Source of the DNA: Ruminococcus flavefaciens
GTDB taxonomy: Bacteria > Bacillota > Clostridia > Oscillospirales > Ruminococcaceae
Length of the DNA stretch: 63,604 nucleotides
Reading direction: 5' to 3'
Assembly (NCBI GenBank): GCA_902762855.1
Contig: CACWPR010000002.1
Coordinates: 1-63,604, forward strand
In this document: positions 52,249 through 61,519 of the stretch, in pieces
Numbering within the stretch: the stretch's first letter is position 1
How the letters are laid out: the number at the start of each line of letters is the position of its first letter
Notes under the pieces: model-generated
Told to the model about the DNA's origin: nothing
What the model saw: only the letters and a program-made list of their open reading frames with translations
The model's database searches: none
Translations under genes and position numbers: made by a program

Positions 52249-54978
52249 ATGAAAAAATTGATGAAACGCACTGCTGCGGCAGTCCTCTCGCTGGCGATAA
52301 TTGGCGGAGCTGTTCCGCCTGTAGCGGGAGTTTCACCGCTGAAAAAACCCTCTGTCACAGCAAATGCTGCTGATAATATCTATTTCGACAGTGAGACAGG
52401 TGTGCTGACTCTCGACGGAGAGATAGCTAACTTGGACTATTTCTGGAATTTGTATGCTCAGGACGATCAAAAAATTATTCTTGATATCAAAGAGATCGTA
52501 GCTACGGAAAATTGTGTTCTTAATAAGGATTGCAGTAATTTTTGTGAGCTGATACGTTCAGCGGAAACTAATCTGTCTATAAAATATGGTTATAAGAGCC
52601 AACTATGGAAAATTGACCTTTCAAAAGCCGATGCAAGCAAGGTCGAATCGGCTTACGATATGTTTGAGGATATGGGGAATCTTAAAACAGTTATTCTCCC
52701 TGACTTCAGCAGCGGCAATCTTAAAGATGTTTCCGGTATGTTTAGTGGCTGTACCAGCCTTACCTCACTGAATCTCAGCAAAATGAATACAAGCAATGTG
52801 ACTAACAGCCATGCGATGTTTTCAAGGTGTGAAAATCTGAAAACGATAACAGTTTCCTCCTTATGGAACTTGGATAAAGCTACAGATTCTGATTGGATGT
52901 TTAATAAATGTGGAAAACTCGTCGGCGGATACGGAACTCAGTGTGACTTGATAGGAGCCTATGATAAAGAGTATGCCCGCATTGATCTTCCTGGTTATCC
53001 GGGTTATCTTACATCCAATTCCAAAGACACAATAATAGAAGGAGAAGTATACACCCTTGATCCTGAAACAGGACCGGTAGATGACATCGTTATAAGCTAT
53101 GATAATGCACTGGTCCTTAATGATGTCTATGTGCAGTTCGATGACCGCTATGAACAAGGCTGGGGCATAAAGAAAGTTTCAGGAATATACAGATTCAATG
53201 AAACCCAAAGCTCTGGTTATTACTACAAAATACCGGATTATGATCTGGAAAATGTTAATGTCTATACTCTTGCAAACATAGTTGACGGCTCTATGGAGCC
53301 TGATGAACTTGACATCGACTGCGTGAGATACGGCGATGAGCTGACAGATTCTATCATTGCAGGTATTGAGATAACCACCGGTACCGGAACAGCGGACGAT
53401 CCGTATATACTCGAACCCTATACGCTTGTCCTGCCAAAGGTGAATAAAGTTGAGTGCATAGATGATTCTGCACTTCGCTTCAATATGCTGCTGCCCCATA
53501 ACATTGATTCAGTGACTTTCAGCGGCGCTGACGGTGATGTGACCTACACAAGAGAAAATGACTTTGATGCTGCAAATATAGAGTCATATTTCTACAGCTT
53601 TGACTATCCCTTCACCCTTGCAAATGCCTCTGAGCCTGTGTCAGTTACTGTTACAGCGTATGGCGAACCAGCTCGTATCGTAAAAACCATAATACAAAAT
53701 GAGGACGGCTGGAACGGTAAATGGTACAATGCAGATACATCCGGAGATACATATGTACCTAAGGATTACATACAGAAGAGTTATCTTGCCAAATTTGTAA
53801 ACGGCGATTATATGCTTGGTGATGTTAGTGGTAACGGTAGGATTACTAGTAAAGATGTAAAATTGCTGTATGAATATGTTAACGATCAGACCGGTTTTTC
53901 GGCATCAGAAAAAGAATACATTGAAACAGTCGGAGACATTTTCTGTCCCGGTGACGGCGTAGACGAAAAGGATTGCTCAATGCTGAGTTATGCTTATGAT
54001 GAACAACATCTATCTCATAAATGGGGCCCATTCCCAGTGTATGGCAACGTACCTGAGTATGATGAAACACTGGTATCAACGGGAGAATATCTCTACGGCG
54101 AAAACTATGTAATAGGTGCATCTCTTACCCTTGACGGCTCTATCGGTGTGAACTTCCAGGTTAACCTTGGCGAAAACGCTAAAAAGGCAGTCCTTGACGG
54201 ACCCTCCGGCGAGGTAGTCATAACCGACTTCGATAACTACAAGCATAAAGGTTATGGCAGCGGATATGACAGCCAAGATGAAGAATGGTTTTATGCAATA
54301 TATTATGACGGCTCCTATATGCTGAGCTACTATGTTGATGCAACTCAGATGAACGACAAGGTAACACTCAGGCTCTATGATGAGAATGACAACCTCCTCG
54401 ACATCAGAAATTCAAGCTATGTCCTCGACGATGACAAGACTATCGAGTACTCTATTGCTGACTACATAAGCAATTACAAGTCCAATAACAAGTATACAGA
54501 TGCGCTGGTAAATTCTCTTGACAATTACTGCAAGGCAGCATCCAACTATTTCAACGGCACAGACTACAGCATTGAGGGTATTGAAGATATAAATACCGAT
54601 GAGCTGGATGAGTTAGCCGGCAGTCTTGACAGCAGTATAAAACTCTCTCTTGTACTTGATTCAAAGACCAGTATGCGAGTTTATTCCGATAACAGCACTA
54701 TCAAGCTGGACGGTAATAAACCGGAACTGCAAACCAGCAAATACGGCAATTTTTACGAGATACCCAACATTGCCGCCCATGAACTCACTGAGCTCCATAC
54801 ACTGACAATGGACGACGACGGACCGGTAAAGTACAGTTTCAGCCCGATGATATATGTAAAGCGAGTTCTGGAAAACCCGGATGCCAGCGAAGAGCTGAAG
54901 AACGTGGCTAAGTCTATTTACGTTTACGCAATGGCTGCGAAGAATATAAACAGCATAGAAGGTGGAGTGTGGGGTTAA
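52249..54978 (+). CDS. Secreted LRR (BspA/DUF285-type) protein with dockerin-like region
   Basis: A 909-residue secreted protein. Signal peptide (KKLMKRTAAAVLSLAIIGGA, cleavage near TANAADN); DUF285 repeats such as LKDVSGMFSGCTSLTSLNLS and SNVTNSHAMFSRC; a middle region of unknown type; one dockerin-like segment (LGDVSGNGRITSKDVKLLYE and DGVDEKDCSMLSYA, about 525-590) whose second calcium loop is imperfect; and a C-terminal domain of about 300 residues seen in other gut surface proteins (VIGASLTLDGSIGVNFQVNL). Presumably extracellular binding. ATG 52249 has AAAGGAG upstream. Confidence 0.82.
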   Translation: MKKLMKRTAAAVLSLAIIGGAVPPVAGVSPLKKPSVTANAADNIYFDSETGVLTLDGEIANLDYFWNLYAQDDQKIILDIKEIVATENCVLNKDCSNFCELIRSAETNLSIKYGYKSQLWKIDLSKADASKVESAYDMFEDMGNLKTVILPDFSSGNLKDVSGMFSGCTSLTSLNLSKMNTSNVTNSHAMFSRCENLKTITVSSLWNLDKATDSDWMFNKCGKLVGGYGTQCDLIGAYDKEYARIDLPGYPGYLTSNSKDTIIEGEVYTLDPETGPVDDIVISYDNALVLNDVYVQFDDRYEQGWGIKKVSGIYRFNETQSSGYYYKIPDYDLENVNVYTLANIVDGSMEPDELDIDCVRYGDELTDSIIAGIEITTGTGTADDPYILEPYTLVLPKVNKVECIDDSALRFNMLLPHNIDSVTFSGADGDVTYTRENDFDAANIESYFYSFDYPFTLANASEPVSVTVTAYGEPARIVKTIIQNEDGWNGKWYNADTSGDTYVPKDYIQKSYLAKFVNGDYMLGDVSGNGRITSKDVKLLYEYVNDQTGFSASEKEYIETVGDIFCPGDGVDEKDCSMLSYAYDEQHLSHKWGPFPVYGNVPEYDETLVSTGEYLYGENYVIGASLTLDGSIGVNFQVNLGENAKKAVLDGPSGEVVITDFDNYKHKGYGSGYDSQDEEWFYAIYYDGSYMLSYYVDATQMNDKVTLRLYDENDNLLDIRNSSYVLDDDKTIEYSIADYISNYKSNNKYTDALVNSLDNYCKAASNYFNGTDYSIEGIEDINTDELDELAGSLDSSIKLSLVLDSKTSMRVYSDNSTIKLDGNKPELQTSKYGNFYEIPNIAAHELTELHTLTMDDDGPVKYSFSPMIYVKRVLENPDASEELKNVAKSIYVYAMAAKNINSIEGGVWG

Positions 54979-55030
54979 CAATTACCTTGATGCATTAACT
55001 GCGACTGAATTATCTGAAAGGAGTTTTAAG

Positions 55031-55126
55031 ATGAAAGAAAAGTATACTACCCCCGAAATGGATATAGTTGAGTTCGAGAGTGAGGACGTTATTACAACAA
55101 GCGTTCCCGAAGTTGAACCACAGTAA
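55031..55126 (+). CDS. 31-residue peptide gene (MKEKYTTPEMDIVEFE... type)
   Basis: A 31-codon ORF with a strong ribosome site (GAAAGGAG) before ATG, directly after the LRR gene and followed at once by a strong terminator. The peptide begins MKEKYTTPEMDIVEFESEDV and ends in ITTSVPEVEPQ. Short peptides with a PEM-I-V-FE...DVITTS pattern recur in clostridial genomes as far as I know, but their role is unclear (possible precursor or signal peptide). Codon and context evidence for expression is good; no modification enzyme is adjacent. Confidence 0.72.
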   Translation: MKEKYTTPEMDIVEFESEDVITTSVPEVEPQ

Positions 55127-55136
55127 ATAAAAACAA

Positions 55137-55168
55137 CAGGCAGCCTTGAACGGCTGCCTGATTTTTTT
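55137..55168 (+). terminator. Rho-independent terminator after the peptide gene
   Basis: 9-bp stem CAGGCAGCC / GGCTGCCTG followed by ATTTTTTT. Confidence 0.92.
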
Positions 55169-55463
55169 GATCACAGCACAAAACTCAATGTCATTAATTT
55201 TGTTATACCCAAACAGCACAGTGTCTGTGCCCCCGATTAACGGGGGCACTCGTTTTACTCGTTCACTTTGTACGAAACTGTCAGTCTGCTATCGCATCCG
55301 GCAGTGTCATCAATTATGTCGCAGTTAAAGACTCCGGGTGGGCGTATGTGGGTCACGTTGACGCTCACAAGCTCGTTAACATTGTACAGACTGATAGTCT
55401 GTTTGGGTTATGGCAGTATTTTGCTGTCTGCATTTTACGGTTCAGTTTTCTGAGCCGTTTTTT
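55169..55463. other. Untranslated region ending in a second terminator
   Basis: No convincing ORF. A hairpin CCCCCGATTAACGGGGG lies near 55230 and a terminator ACGGTTCAG / CTGAGCCGT followed by TTTTTTG at 55437-55464. This suggests a short transcript here, possibly non-coding. The stretch 55465-55704 shows no further feature apart from AT-rich promoter-like sequence. Confidence 0.35.
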
Positions 55464-55704
55464 GTTATTCTGTTATAGAAAGTGCCGGGAAATTGGTTTT
55501 CCCCTGACTATTCAAAATGAACATATACAGAAGAGATAATTTGTTTAGTTTACTGATTGAAAACAATCTTCCGCCGATTGTTCATGTTGTACAATTATCT
55601 GTAAAAAAGATGTTCGATTTAACGGTTTACAGCAGCCGTTGTTTTGTGTATAATATAATTACAGTATGATGAATGTATTTTATAAATATTCAGGGGTGAT
55701 TATA

Positions 55705-56450
55705 ATGGTTTGATTTATTTATTTGCATTAAACTTGTTCATATAGTTTTAAAAGCGAAGCACAGTCCTCGCTGATTATTGGCGAATGCACATATGGTGGT
55801 AGATGGGAAGACCTAAATAATTATGATGATACAATTGTAATTAATGAAACCCGTGCAAGCCAAAACAGCAATTCTAATTTACGAACTATTCCATAAAGCT
55901 ATGATATTACCACAAACATTCTACTGCTCAGTATTTTCCTCCTGTTGGAAATCAAGGTGAAATAAATTCTTGTTCAGGCTGGGCGACAACATATTATCAA
56001 TTCACATAGGCTGGGATATTGAAACTAATGTTGATAACCAAAAAGTCGTTGTGCGGAGTCACTCTGATCCGAGTAATCGAGGCGGCCATTATATGGCAGT
56101 AGTTGGATATGATGATAATTTTGAGGTTACCGTAGGCGGACAAACATTGACTGGAGCGTTTAAACTTGTAAACTCAGCAGGCTGTTCAGAATTATTTATT
56201 AGAATTGATCGATTTTTCAAGTTTACAGAAATTTTTAGCTGACTATAACAGCGACGGAACTGTTAATATGAGTGATGTTATATGCATGGTACAGCATATT
56301 TCAGAAATAAATGGATCTCGATTCTCATTATACGACAATTTACCCGGACTTGACTATTCACTGGCAGATTTTATTGAAAATGAATTGAATATATCTATAT
56401 CGGATTTTATTGATGAAAACAGCTATATTTTAAATGAATCCAATGTTTAA
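55705..56450 (+). pseudogene. Remnant of a secreted papain-like (C1) cysteine peptidase with dockerin
   Basis: A start codon (ATG 55705 after AGGGGTG) is followed at once by a stop. Broken pieces in different frames follow: an unidentified segment at 55744, the papain catalytic Cys region FPPVGNQGEINSCSGWATT (about 55926-55982), the catalytic His region RGGHYMAVVGYDD (about 56083), KLVNSAG, and a dockerin-like DYNSDGTVNMSDVICMVQHI (about 56240-56300). About 100 residues between the Cys and His regions and the Trp region after NSAG are missing. This is an old, multiply deleted gene. Confidence 0.8.
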
Positions 56451-56469
56451 TATTAAAGGAGGTAATACT

Positions 56470-57978
56470 ATGAAAAAACTTATATCCTGCATCCTGTCTG
56501 CTGCAATAGCGGCCGGAACTGCTATTACCATGGCGGTATCTGCGGAGGAAGGTTCAAATGGCATCTCCGGATATACCTTTGACGAAATAATGAGCATGAG
56601 CGACTATGAGCTCCTCAGCATGAAAGACCAGCTTACATACGATGACGAGACTTGCAGTGGACACTCCAATTCCACCTTTCCCTATACGATTTCGGGATTG
56701 TACTCCGACAGCCTCCTTGCCGCAAGGTACAAGGACAGTATAATCGTATCCGACACCAGTCTGACTGTCTGCTATGCGATCTCACAGGAGGTCACCGATG
56801 AACAGCTTGCAGACCTTTATGAGAGAGTTGACTTCATTGACTGTGACGGCATACCGGGGACAAAATATGTGACTTCCGTTGACAAGACAGCACAGCTTCT
56901 GAACGTTCCTGCCGACATCATAAGCAGTGCCTATCTTCTTAATGATTATAGGTACCGTTCAAGGGAGGATACCTTAGATTTGGTCATAAACGGCATAGCA
57001 TATGCAGGGGTCGAGGTGAAATATGACATCAGCGCCTACGGAGAGGAGAACGCTGAAAAGTTCATTGCGTCGGTCCTCCTTTACACCGACCAGCGCACGA
57101 ATCCGGCTGTTGCCTTCCGGTGGCCAGACTACCATGGCGCCGGAGCCTCCCCTGTTTTTACTGACTATTCCTTAAATGAGCTCATGGCTATGGACGACGA
57201 TACATTGAAGGCCTTCACTGACCCGGTATCCGGTTTTGAAAACGTTCAGACAGTTGGTGAGCTATACTCCGAAATGCTGGAAGAATCACCTCTCAAGCTC
57301 ATATACGAAAACCTGGGCCGTGTAACGGCGGTGATAAAGCTGAAGGACGAGGAAACTTTCCAGTCACTTTACAGGACAAAGTACTACACCGGAGCGTCCG
57401 GAGAGCCGGTTGAGGCCACCGTAATGACAAAAGAAGCCGTCGCAGAGTTCCTGGGACTTCCGCCTGAGATAATATTCAGAGTCTATGAGGATGAACTCAC
57501 CGAAAACTCTGTTGTAGTGGAAATGAATATCTCCATGTACGGCAGCGAGAACGTGGAAAAATTTTTCGCTCTGGCCGATATGAGGCTGGATGAGAATTTT
57601 AACTCCGGTATACTCAGCCATTACTATGAACACTGGGGAGCAGTCCCTGAGGAAACTACTACTACCACCACTTCCACAGTCACCACAACTACGACTGTGA
57701 CTACCACAGTCACAACTACACAGACAACTTCCTCTTCAACTCAGACAGATGAGACAGTAACATCCACTTCCACTGAAACCTCGACCACAACTACAGAGGG
57801 TACAGGCACCGTAAGCACTTCATCAGATACAACTACCGTCACACAGACCGACGAACCAGGAACACTTCCCCAGACCGGTTATTCCGGCAGATATAAGGCA
57901 ATAGCCTGTATCGCCGTACTTATGACACTTACCGGTTCTGCAATAGTTGTGAAGTCAGGCAAGGGCGAAGAAAACTGA
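56470..57978 (+). CDS. LPQTG cell-wall-anchored surface protein
   Basis: A 502-residue sortase substrate. Signal peptide KKLISCILSAAIAAGTAITM with cleavage after AVSA; two copies of a related extracellular segment, each with an MSDYELLSM/MDDDTLKAF-like start and VDKTAQLLNVPADII / MTKEAVAEFLGLPPEII (about 30-215 and 225-400), so an internal duplication; a Thr-rich spacer (400-465); LPQTG, hydrophobic helix and charged tail. ATG 56470 follows AAAGGAGG. The ligand is unknown. Confidence 0.85.
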   Translation: MKKLISCILSAAIAAGTAITMAVSAEEGSNGISGYTFDEIMSMSDYELLSMKDQLTYDDETCSGHSNSTFPYTISGLYSDSLLAARYKDSIIVSDTSLTVCYAISQEVTDEQLADLYERVDFIDCDGIPGTKYVTSVDKTAQLLNVPADIISSAYLLNDYRYRSREDTLDLVINGIAYAGVEVKYDISAYGEENAEKFIASVLLYTDQRTNPAVAFRWPDYHGAGASPVFTDYSLNELMAMDDDTLKAFTDPVSGFENVQTVGELYSEMLEESPLKLIYENLGRVTAVIKLKDEETFQSLYRTKYYTGASGEPVEATVMTKEAVAEFLGLPPEIIFRVYEDELTENSVVVEMNISMYGSENVEKFFALADMRLDENFNSGILSHYYEHWGAVPEETTTTTTSTVTTTTTVTTTVTTTQTTSSSTQTDETVTSTSTETSTTTTEGTGTVSTSSDTTTVTQTDEPGTLPQTGYSGRYKAIACIAVLMTLTGSAIVVKSGKGEEN

Positions 57979-58008
57979 CAGAGTCTCCAGAATAAATAAT
58001 AACTAAAA

Positions 58009-58040
58009 ACAGGTCCCGTGCATAACACGGGACCCTTTCT
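58009..58040. terminator. Terminator between LPQTG gene and ABC operon
   Basis: 9-bp stem GGTCCCGTG / CACGGGACC, 5-nt loop, then CTTTCTTTT; convergent genes on both sides. Confidence 0.85.
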
Positions 58041-58041
58041 T

Positions 58042-59775
58042 TTATAGTCTCCAGGAGGCAGCTTCACGTCTGCTCTCAACAAAATTCCTGTATATGCCTT
58101 CCTCACTCATAAGAGATTCGTGAGTTCCCTTCTGAGCTATCCTGCCGCTGTCAATTACAAGTATCTGGTCGGCATGACGCACGGTTTTCAGCCTGTGAGC
58201 TATCATTATTATGGTTTTCTCCTTTGTCAGGGCCTCTATTGCTTTCATTAGCTCGGCTTCGTTTTCGGGGTCAACATTTGCGGTAGCCTCGTCAAGAACG
58301 ATTATCGGAGCATCCTTCATTATAGCACGGGCAATGGAGATACGCTGCTTTTCACCGCCTGAAAGTGAAGCACCGCCTTCACCGATGACAGTGTCGTATC
58401 CATCCGGAAGCGCCATAATAAAGTCGTGACAGCAGGCTTTTTTGGCCGCATCTATGACCTTTTCCATAGGAGCGTCCGGCTGTCCGAATCGGATATTGTT
58501 TGCTATAGTGTCCGCAAAGAGATATACCCTCTGGAACACAAAGCTGTAATTCTTCATAAGAGCGTCCATGCTGTAGTCCCGGACATCTTTCCCTCCCAGT
58601 GTGACTCTGCCCTCATCAACATCCCAGAAACGTGAAAGCAGAGAGGTGAGGGTAGTCTTTCCGCCGCCGGAGGGTCCGACGATAGCAGTTGTTGTATGTT
58701 CAGGTATATCCACTGAAATTCCGTCTATTATCCTGCGCTTTTCATAGGCAAAACTGATATTCTCAGCAGTTATGCTGCAATTCTCAGGGACTTCATCTCC
58801 GCCGGCAATGTCCATCTGTGGAGTATCCAGTATCTCCTGTGCCTGTCTGACGCTTACGTCGACGGTTCTCAGCAGTGCGGAGTACTGTCCGGCAGTGTCG
58901 AGCTGTGCATAGATGAGGTAGGAGCTGATTATCATTATGACAGCGGTCAGCAGGTCCATGCTGCCGTCAATGTGCAGAAGTACAGATGCAAGCACAATAA
59001 CAGTTCCTACGGCTTTCAGCCAGAAGCTCTGCATCGTCATGTAAGGGATGAGTTTGAGCTCCATTGCGGAATTGGCCTGTTCGTTCTGGTCTATAGCCTT
59101 GTTGAACTCACGGCTCCTTTCGCCGGTGAGGCGGAAGGTCTTTACCTCAAAAATTCCCTGGATATATTCGATGACCTTTGCTACAAGTGCAGAGTCTTTT
59201 TCCAGCTTCTGCTTTGCCATGCCTGATGAGACCTTCATCATACCGCTGTTTATGGCGAAGAATATTACGAGTCCGCCGCAGAGGATGAGTCCGATACGCC
59301 AGTCATAGAACAGTATCATTGCAGTGATGACTGCTGTTGTGAGGAGTCCGGAGCAAACTATCATAACTACTCTTGTTGCGACGTTTTCGAGGTTCTGCAT
59401 GGTGTTGGTAGTTACGGACATTATGCGTCCGAGGCTGTTTTCGTTGTAGTACCCCATAGGAAGATAGCGCAGATGCTCAGCAAGCTGCATACGCTTGTTG
59501 GCGCAGGTATTGTAGCCGCCTTCGGTCTGGAGCATCGTGGCCTTTGCCTTGAATGAACCGGAGCCGATAATGCTCACCAGCATTATGCCAAGGCAGGTAA
59601 GGCAGGTCTTACCTGTAACATCATCATCGAGAAGAGCCTTGACCATGCAGGCTATAGCAGGTATTTTCAGAGCCTCGAACATTGCCTGGAAAAGACTCAG
59701 GACTATAGAGGCATAGAAGCGTTTTCGGTCTTCTTTATCACAGAAATCAAAGAAGTTTTTCAGTATCTTAAACAT
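58042..59775 (-). CDS. ABC transporter, fused permease-ATPase, second half of a heterodimer
   Basis: A 577-residue half-transporter. Six transmembrane helices (about 1-310; ABC_membrane type) precede an ATPase with GPSGGGKTT, LSGGEKQR, IIVLDEATANVD and IAHRL. It overlaps the partner gene by 8 nt (ATG within its last codons). Similar AraC-associated pairs include YbtP/YbtQ and IrtA/IrtB, siderophore importers, though multidrug exporters look the same. The substrate is unknown. ATG 59775 is chosen over the 59850 start, which lies in the partner gene. Confidence 0.9.
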   Translation of the reverse strand: MFKILKNFFDFCDKEDRKRFYASIVLSLFQAMFEALKIPAIACMVKALLDDDVTGKTCLTCLGIMLVSIIGSGSFKAKATMLQTEGGYNTCANKRMQLAEHLRYLPMGYYNENSLGRIMSVTTNTMQNLENVATRVVMIVCSGLLTTAVITAMILFYDWRIGLILCGGLVIFFAINSGMMKVSSGMAKQKLEKDSALVAKVIEYIQGIFEVKTFRLTGERSREFNKAIDQNEQANSAMELKLIPYMTMQSFWLKAVGTVIVLASVLLHIDGSMDLLTAVIMIISSYLIYAQLDTAGQYSALLRTVDVSVRQAQEILDTPQMDIAGGDEVPENCSITAENISFAYEKRRIIDGISVDIPEHTTTAIVGPSGGGKTTLTSLLSRFWDVDEGRVTLGGKDVRDYSMDALMKNYSFVFQRVYLFADTIANNIRFGQPDAPMEKVIDAAKKACCHDFIMALPDGYDTVIGEGGASLSGGEKQRISIARAIMKDAPIIVLDEATANVDPENEAELMKAIEALTKEKTIIMIAHRLKTVRHADQILVIDSGRIAQKGTHESLMSEEGIYRNFVESRREAASWRL

Positions 59776-61519
59776 CTTCTTCACCGTCCTTTGCTGAGAT
59801 ATGTGCTTTCCACATTGAGCTGTAGAGACCGCCCTTTGCCAGGAGCTCACTGTGAGTGCCTTCTTCTTCTATATTGCCGTCCTTAATGACATAGAGCCTG
59901 TCAGCGTTCTTGACTGTGGAAAGTCTGTGTGCGATAACGATGAAAGTTTTGCCCTCTACCAGCTTTGCCACGCTGCGCTGGATAACTGCTTCATTTTCAG
60001 GGTCCGTGTAAGCAGTGGCCTCGTCGAGGATGATAATGTCTGCATTTTTGAGCATTGCCCTTGCAATAGCGATCCGCTGACGCTCACCGCCGGAAAGATG
60101 TCCTCCGGAGGTGCCGACTACTGTGTCATAGCCCTTTTCAAGTCCCATTATGAAATCATGGCATCCGCATTTTTTTGCAGCCTCCTCGACTTCACTGTCA
60201 GTAGCAGACTGTCTGCCAAGCCGTATGTTTTCACGTACTGACAGGTCAAAGAGAAAGTTGTCCTGAGAAACATAGGCTATCCTGCTGTTGAAGTCGTCAC
60301 TGGGGATGTCCTTTATGTTTACTCCGCCAAGAGTAATACTTCCGCTGTCAACGTCCCAGAGACTTGCTATCAGTCTTGCAGCAGTGGATTTTCCGCTGCC
60401 TGAGGGTCCAACGAGAGCTATGAATTCCCCACTGTGTATAGTCATTGAAATGCCGTGGAGTATCTCCTTGTCAGAATAACTGAACCGGACGTCATCAAGT
60501 ACAATGTCACCGCCGCTGAAGGGATGAGTCAGATTTTCCGGACGAACCATTTCCGGAGCATCAATGATGTTTCTGACCTCAGTTACGATAGTGTCCATTT
60601 GTGCGATGTCGTCGGAATATGACATTACTCTGATGAGCGGTTCGATGAGTCCGACTGTAAGTATTATGACCGTGATGAAGTCGGCAGCAGTAATTGTGCC
60701 GTGTATAGCCATTATGCCTCCTATTGGAAGAACTGACAGCATAGTGGCCGGCATTATACACATTGCAAAGGTCATGTACACATTGCAGGAGCGCATCCAG
60801 TCAACAAAGCTGGCAGCGCTTTCCTTGGCAGCAGCGGCAAACTTCTCATAGCTTGACTGTGCCTTGCCGAAAACCTTTATTACCTCGATACCGTTGATAT
60901 ACTCAGTGGTGACTGCGTTAAGACTCTTAGTTGCCCGGACAGTCCTGCCATAGTTTTCTTCGTAGCCGAACATCATCAGGCAGTAGCACACAATGCCAAG
61001 TGGGACTGTTATAAGAGCAGCAAGTCCGAGCTTCCAGCTTACAATAAACGTGCAGATGAGAATTATCACCGGAGCTCCTATACCAGTGGTAAACTCCGGA
61101 AGAATGTGGGCAAGGGTAGTTTCGATACTGTCGATACGCTCAACTATTGTGCTTTTGAGCGCACCGGAAGGCTGGCTTATAACGTCACCAAGAGGCATTT
61201 TTGCCAGCTTGTCAAGGGCCTTTTTGCGTATTACTGCAAGGGTGTGGAATGTAGCAAGATGTGAGTTTGCAGTTGAAAGGGCGTGGAACAGAGAATGTCC
61301 CAGCCAGAGTGCGGTAATAATGGCGCAGTTGGTGATATACGAGCTTTTGTCTGTGCTTCCGTCCAAAAGGTCCCTCACTATCTTTGCGATGAAATAGTAC
61401 GGCACTATGCCGCATATCATACTCAGTGCCGCAAGGAACACACTTACAATGAATTTGCCTTTTCGCTCACCGGACTGGCTCAAAAGCCAGCCGAAGGAGC
61501 CGTTCTTGTCTTTTCCCAT
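59768..61519 (-). CDS. ABC transporter, fused permease-ATPase, first half of a heterodimer
   Basis: A 583-residue half-transporter with six N-terminal transmembrane helices and ATPase motifs GPSGSGKST, LSGGERQR, IIILDEATAYTD and IAHRLSTV. Its start overlaps the AraC stop by 1 nt (TAATG), with AGGAGGA upstream. Together with the following gene it makes a four-domain pump; the overlap ties expression to the AraC regulator. Confidence 0.9.
   Translation of the reverse strand: MGKDKNGSFGWLLSQSGERKGKFIVSVFLAALSMICGIVPYYFIAKIVRDLLDGSTDKSSYITNCAIITALWLGHSLFHALSTANSHLATFHTLAVIRKKALDKLAKMPLGDVISQPSGALKSTIVERIDSIETTLAHILPEFTTGIGAPVIILICTFIVSWKLGLAALITVPLGIVCYCLMMFGYEENYGRTVRATKSLNAVTTEYINGIEVIKVFGKAQSSYEKFAAAAKESAASFVDWMRSCNVYMTFAMCIMPATMLSVLPIGGIMAIHGTITAADFITVIILTVGLIEPLIRVMSYSDDIAQMDTIVTEVRNIIDAPEMVRPENLTHPFSGGDIVLDDVRFSYSDKEILHGISMTIHSGEFIALVGPSGSGKSTAARLIASLWDVDSGSITLGGVNIKDIPSDDFNSRIAYVSQDNFLFDLSVRENIRLGRQSATDSEVEEAAKKCGCHDFIMGLEKGYDTVVGTSGGHLSGGERQRIAIARAMLKNADIIILDEATAYTDPENEAVIQRSVAKLVEGKTFIVIAHRLSTVKNADRLYVIKDGNIEEEGTHSELLAKGGLYSSMWKAHISAKDGEEDV

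Noticed and set aside
58042..59850. Longer start (59850) for the second ABC half-transporter
   Set aside because: The extra 25 codons lie in the end of the partner gene; ATG 59775 starts the conserved membrane domain.
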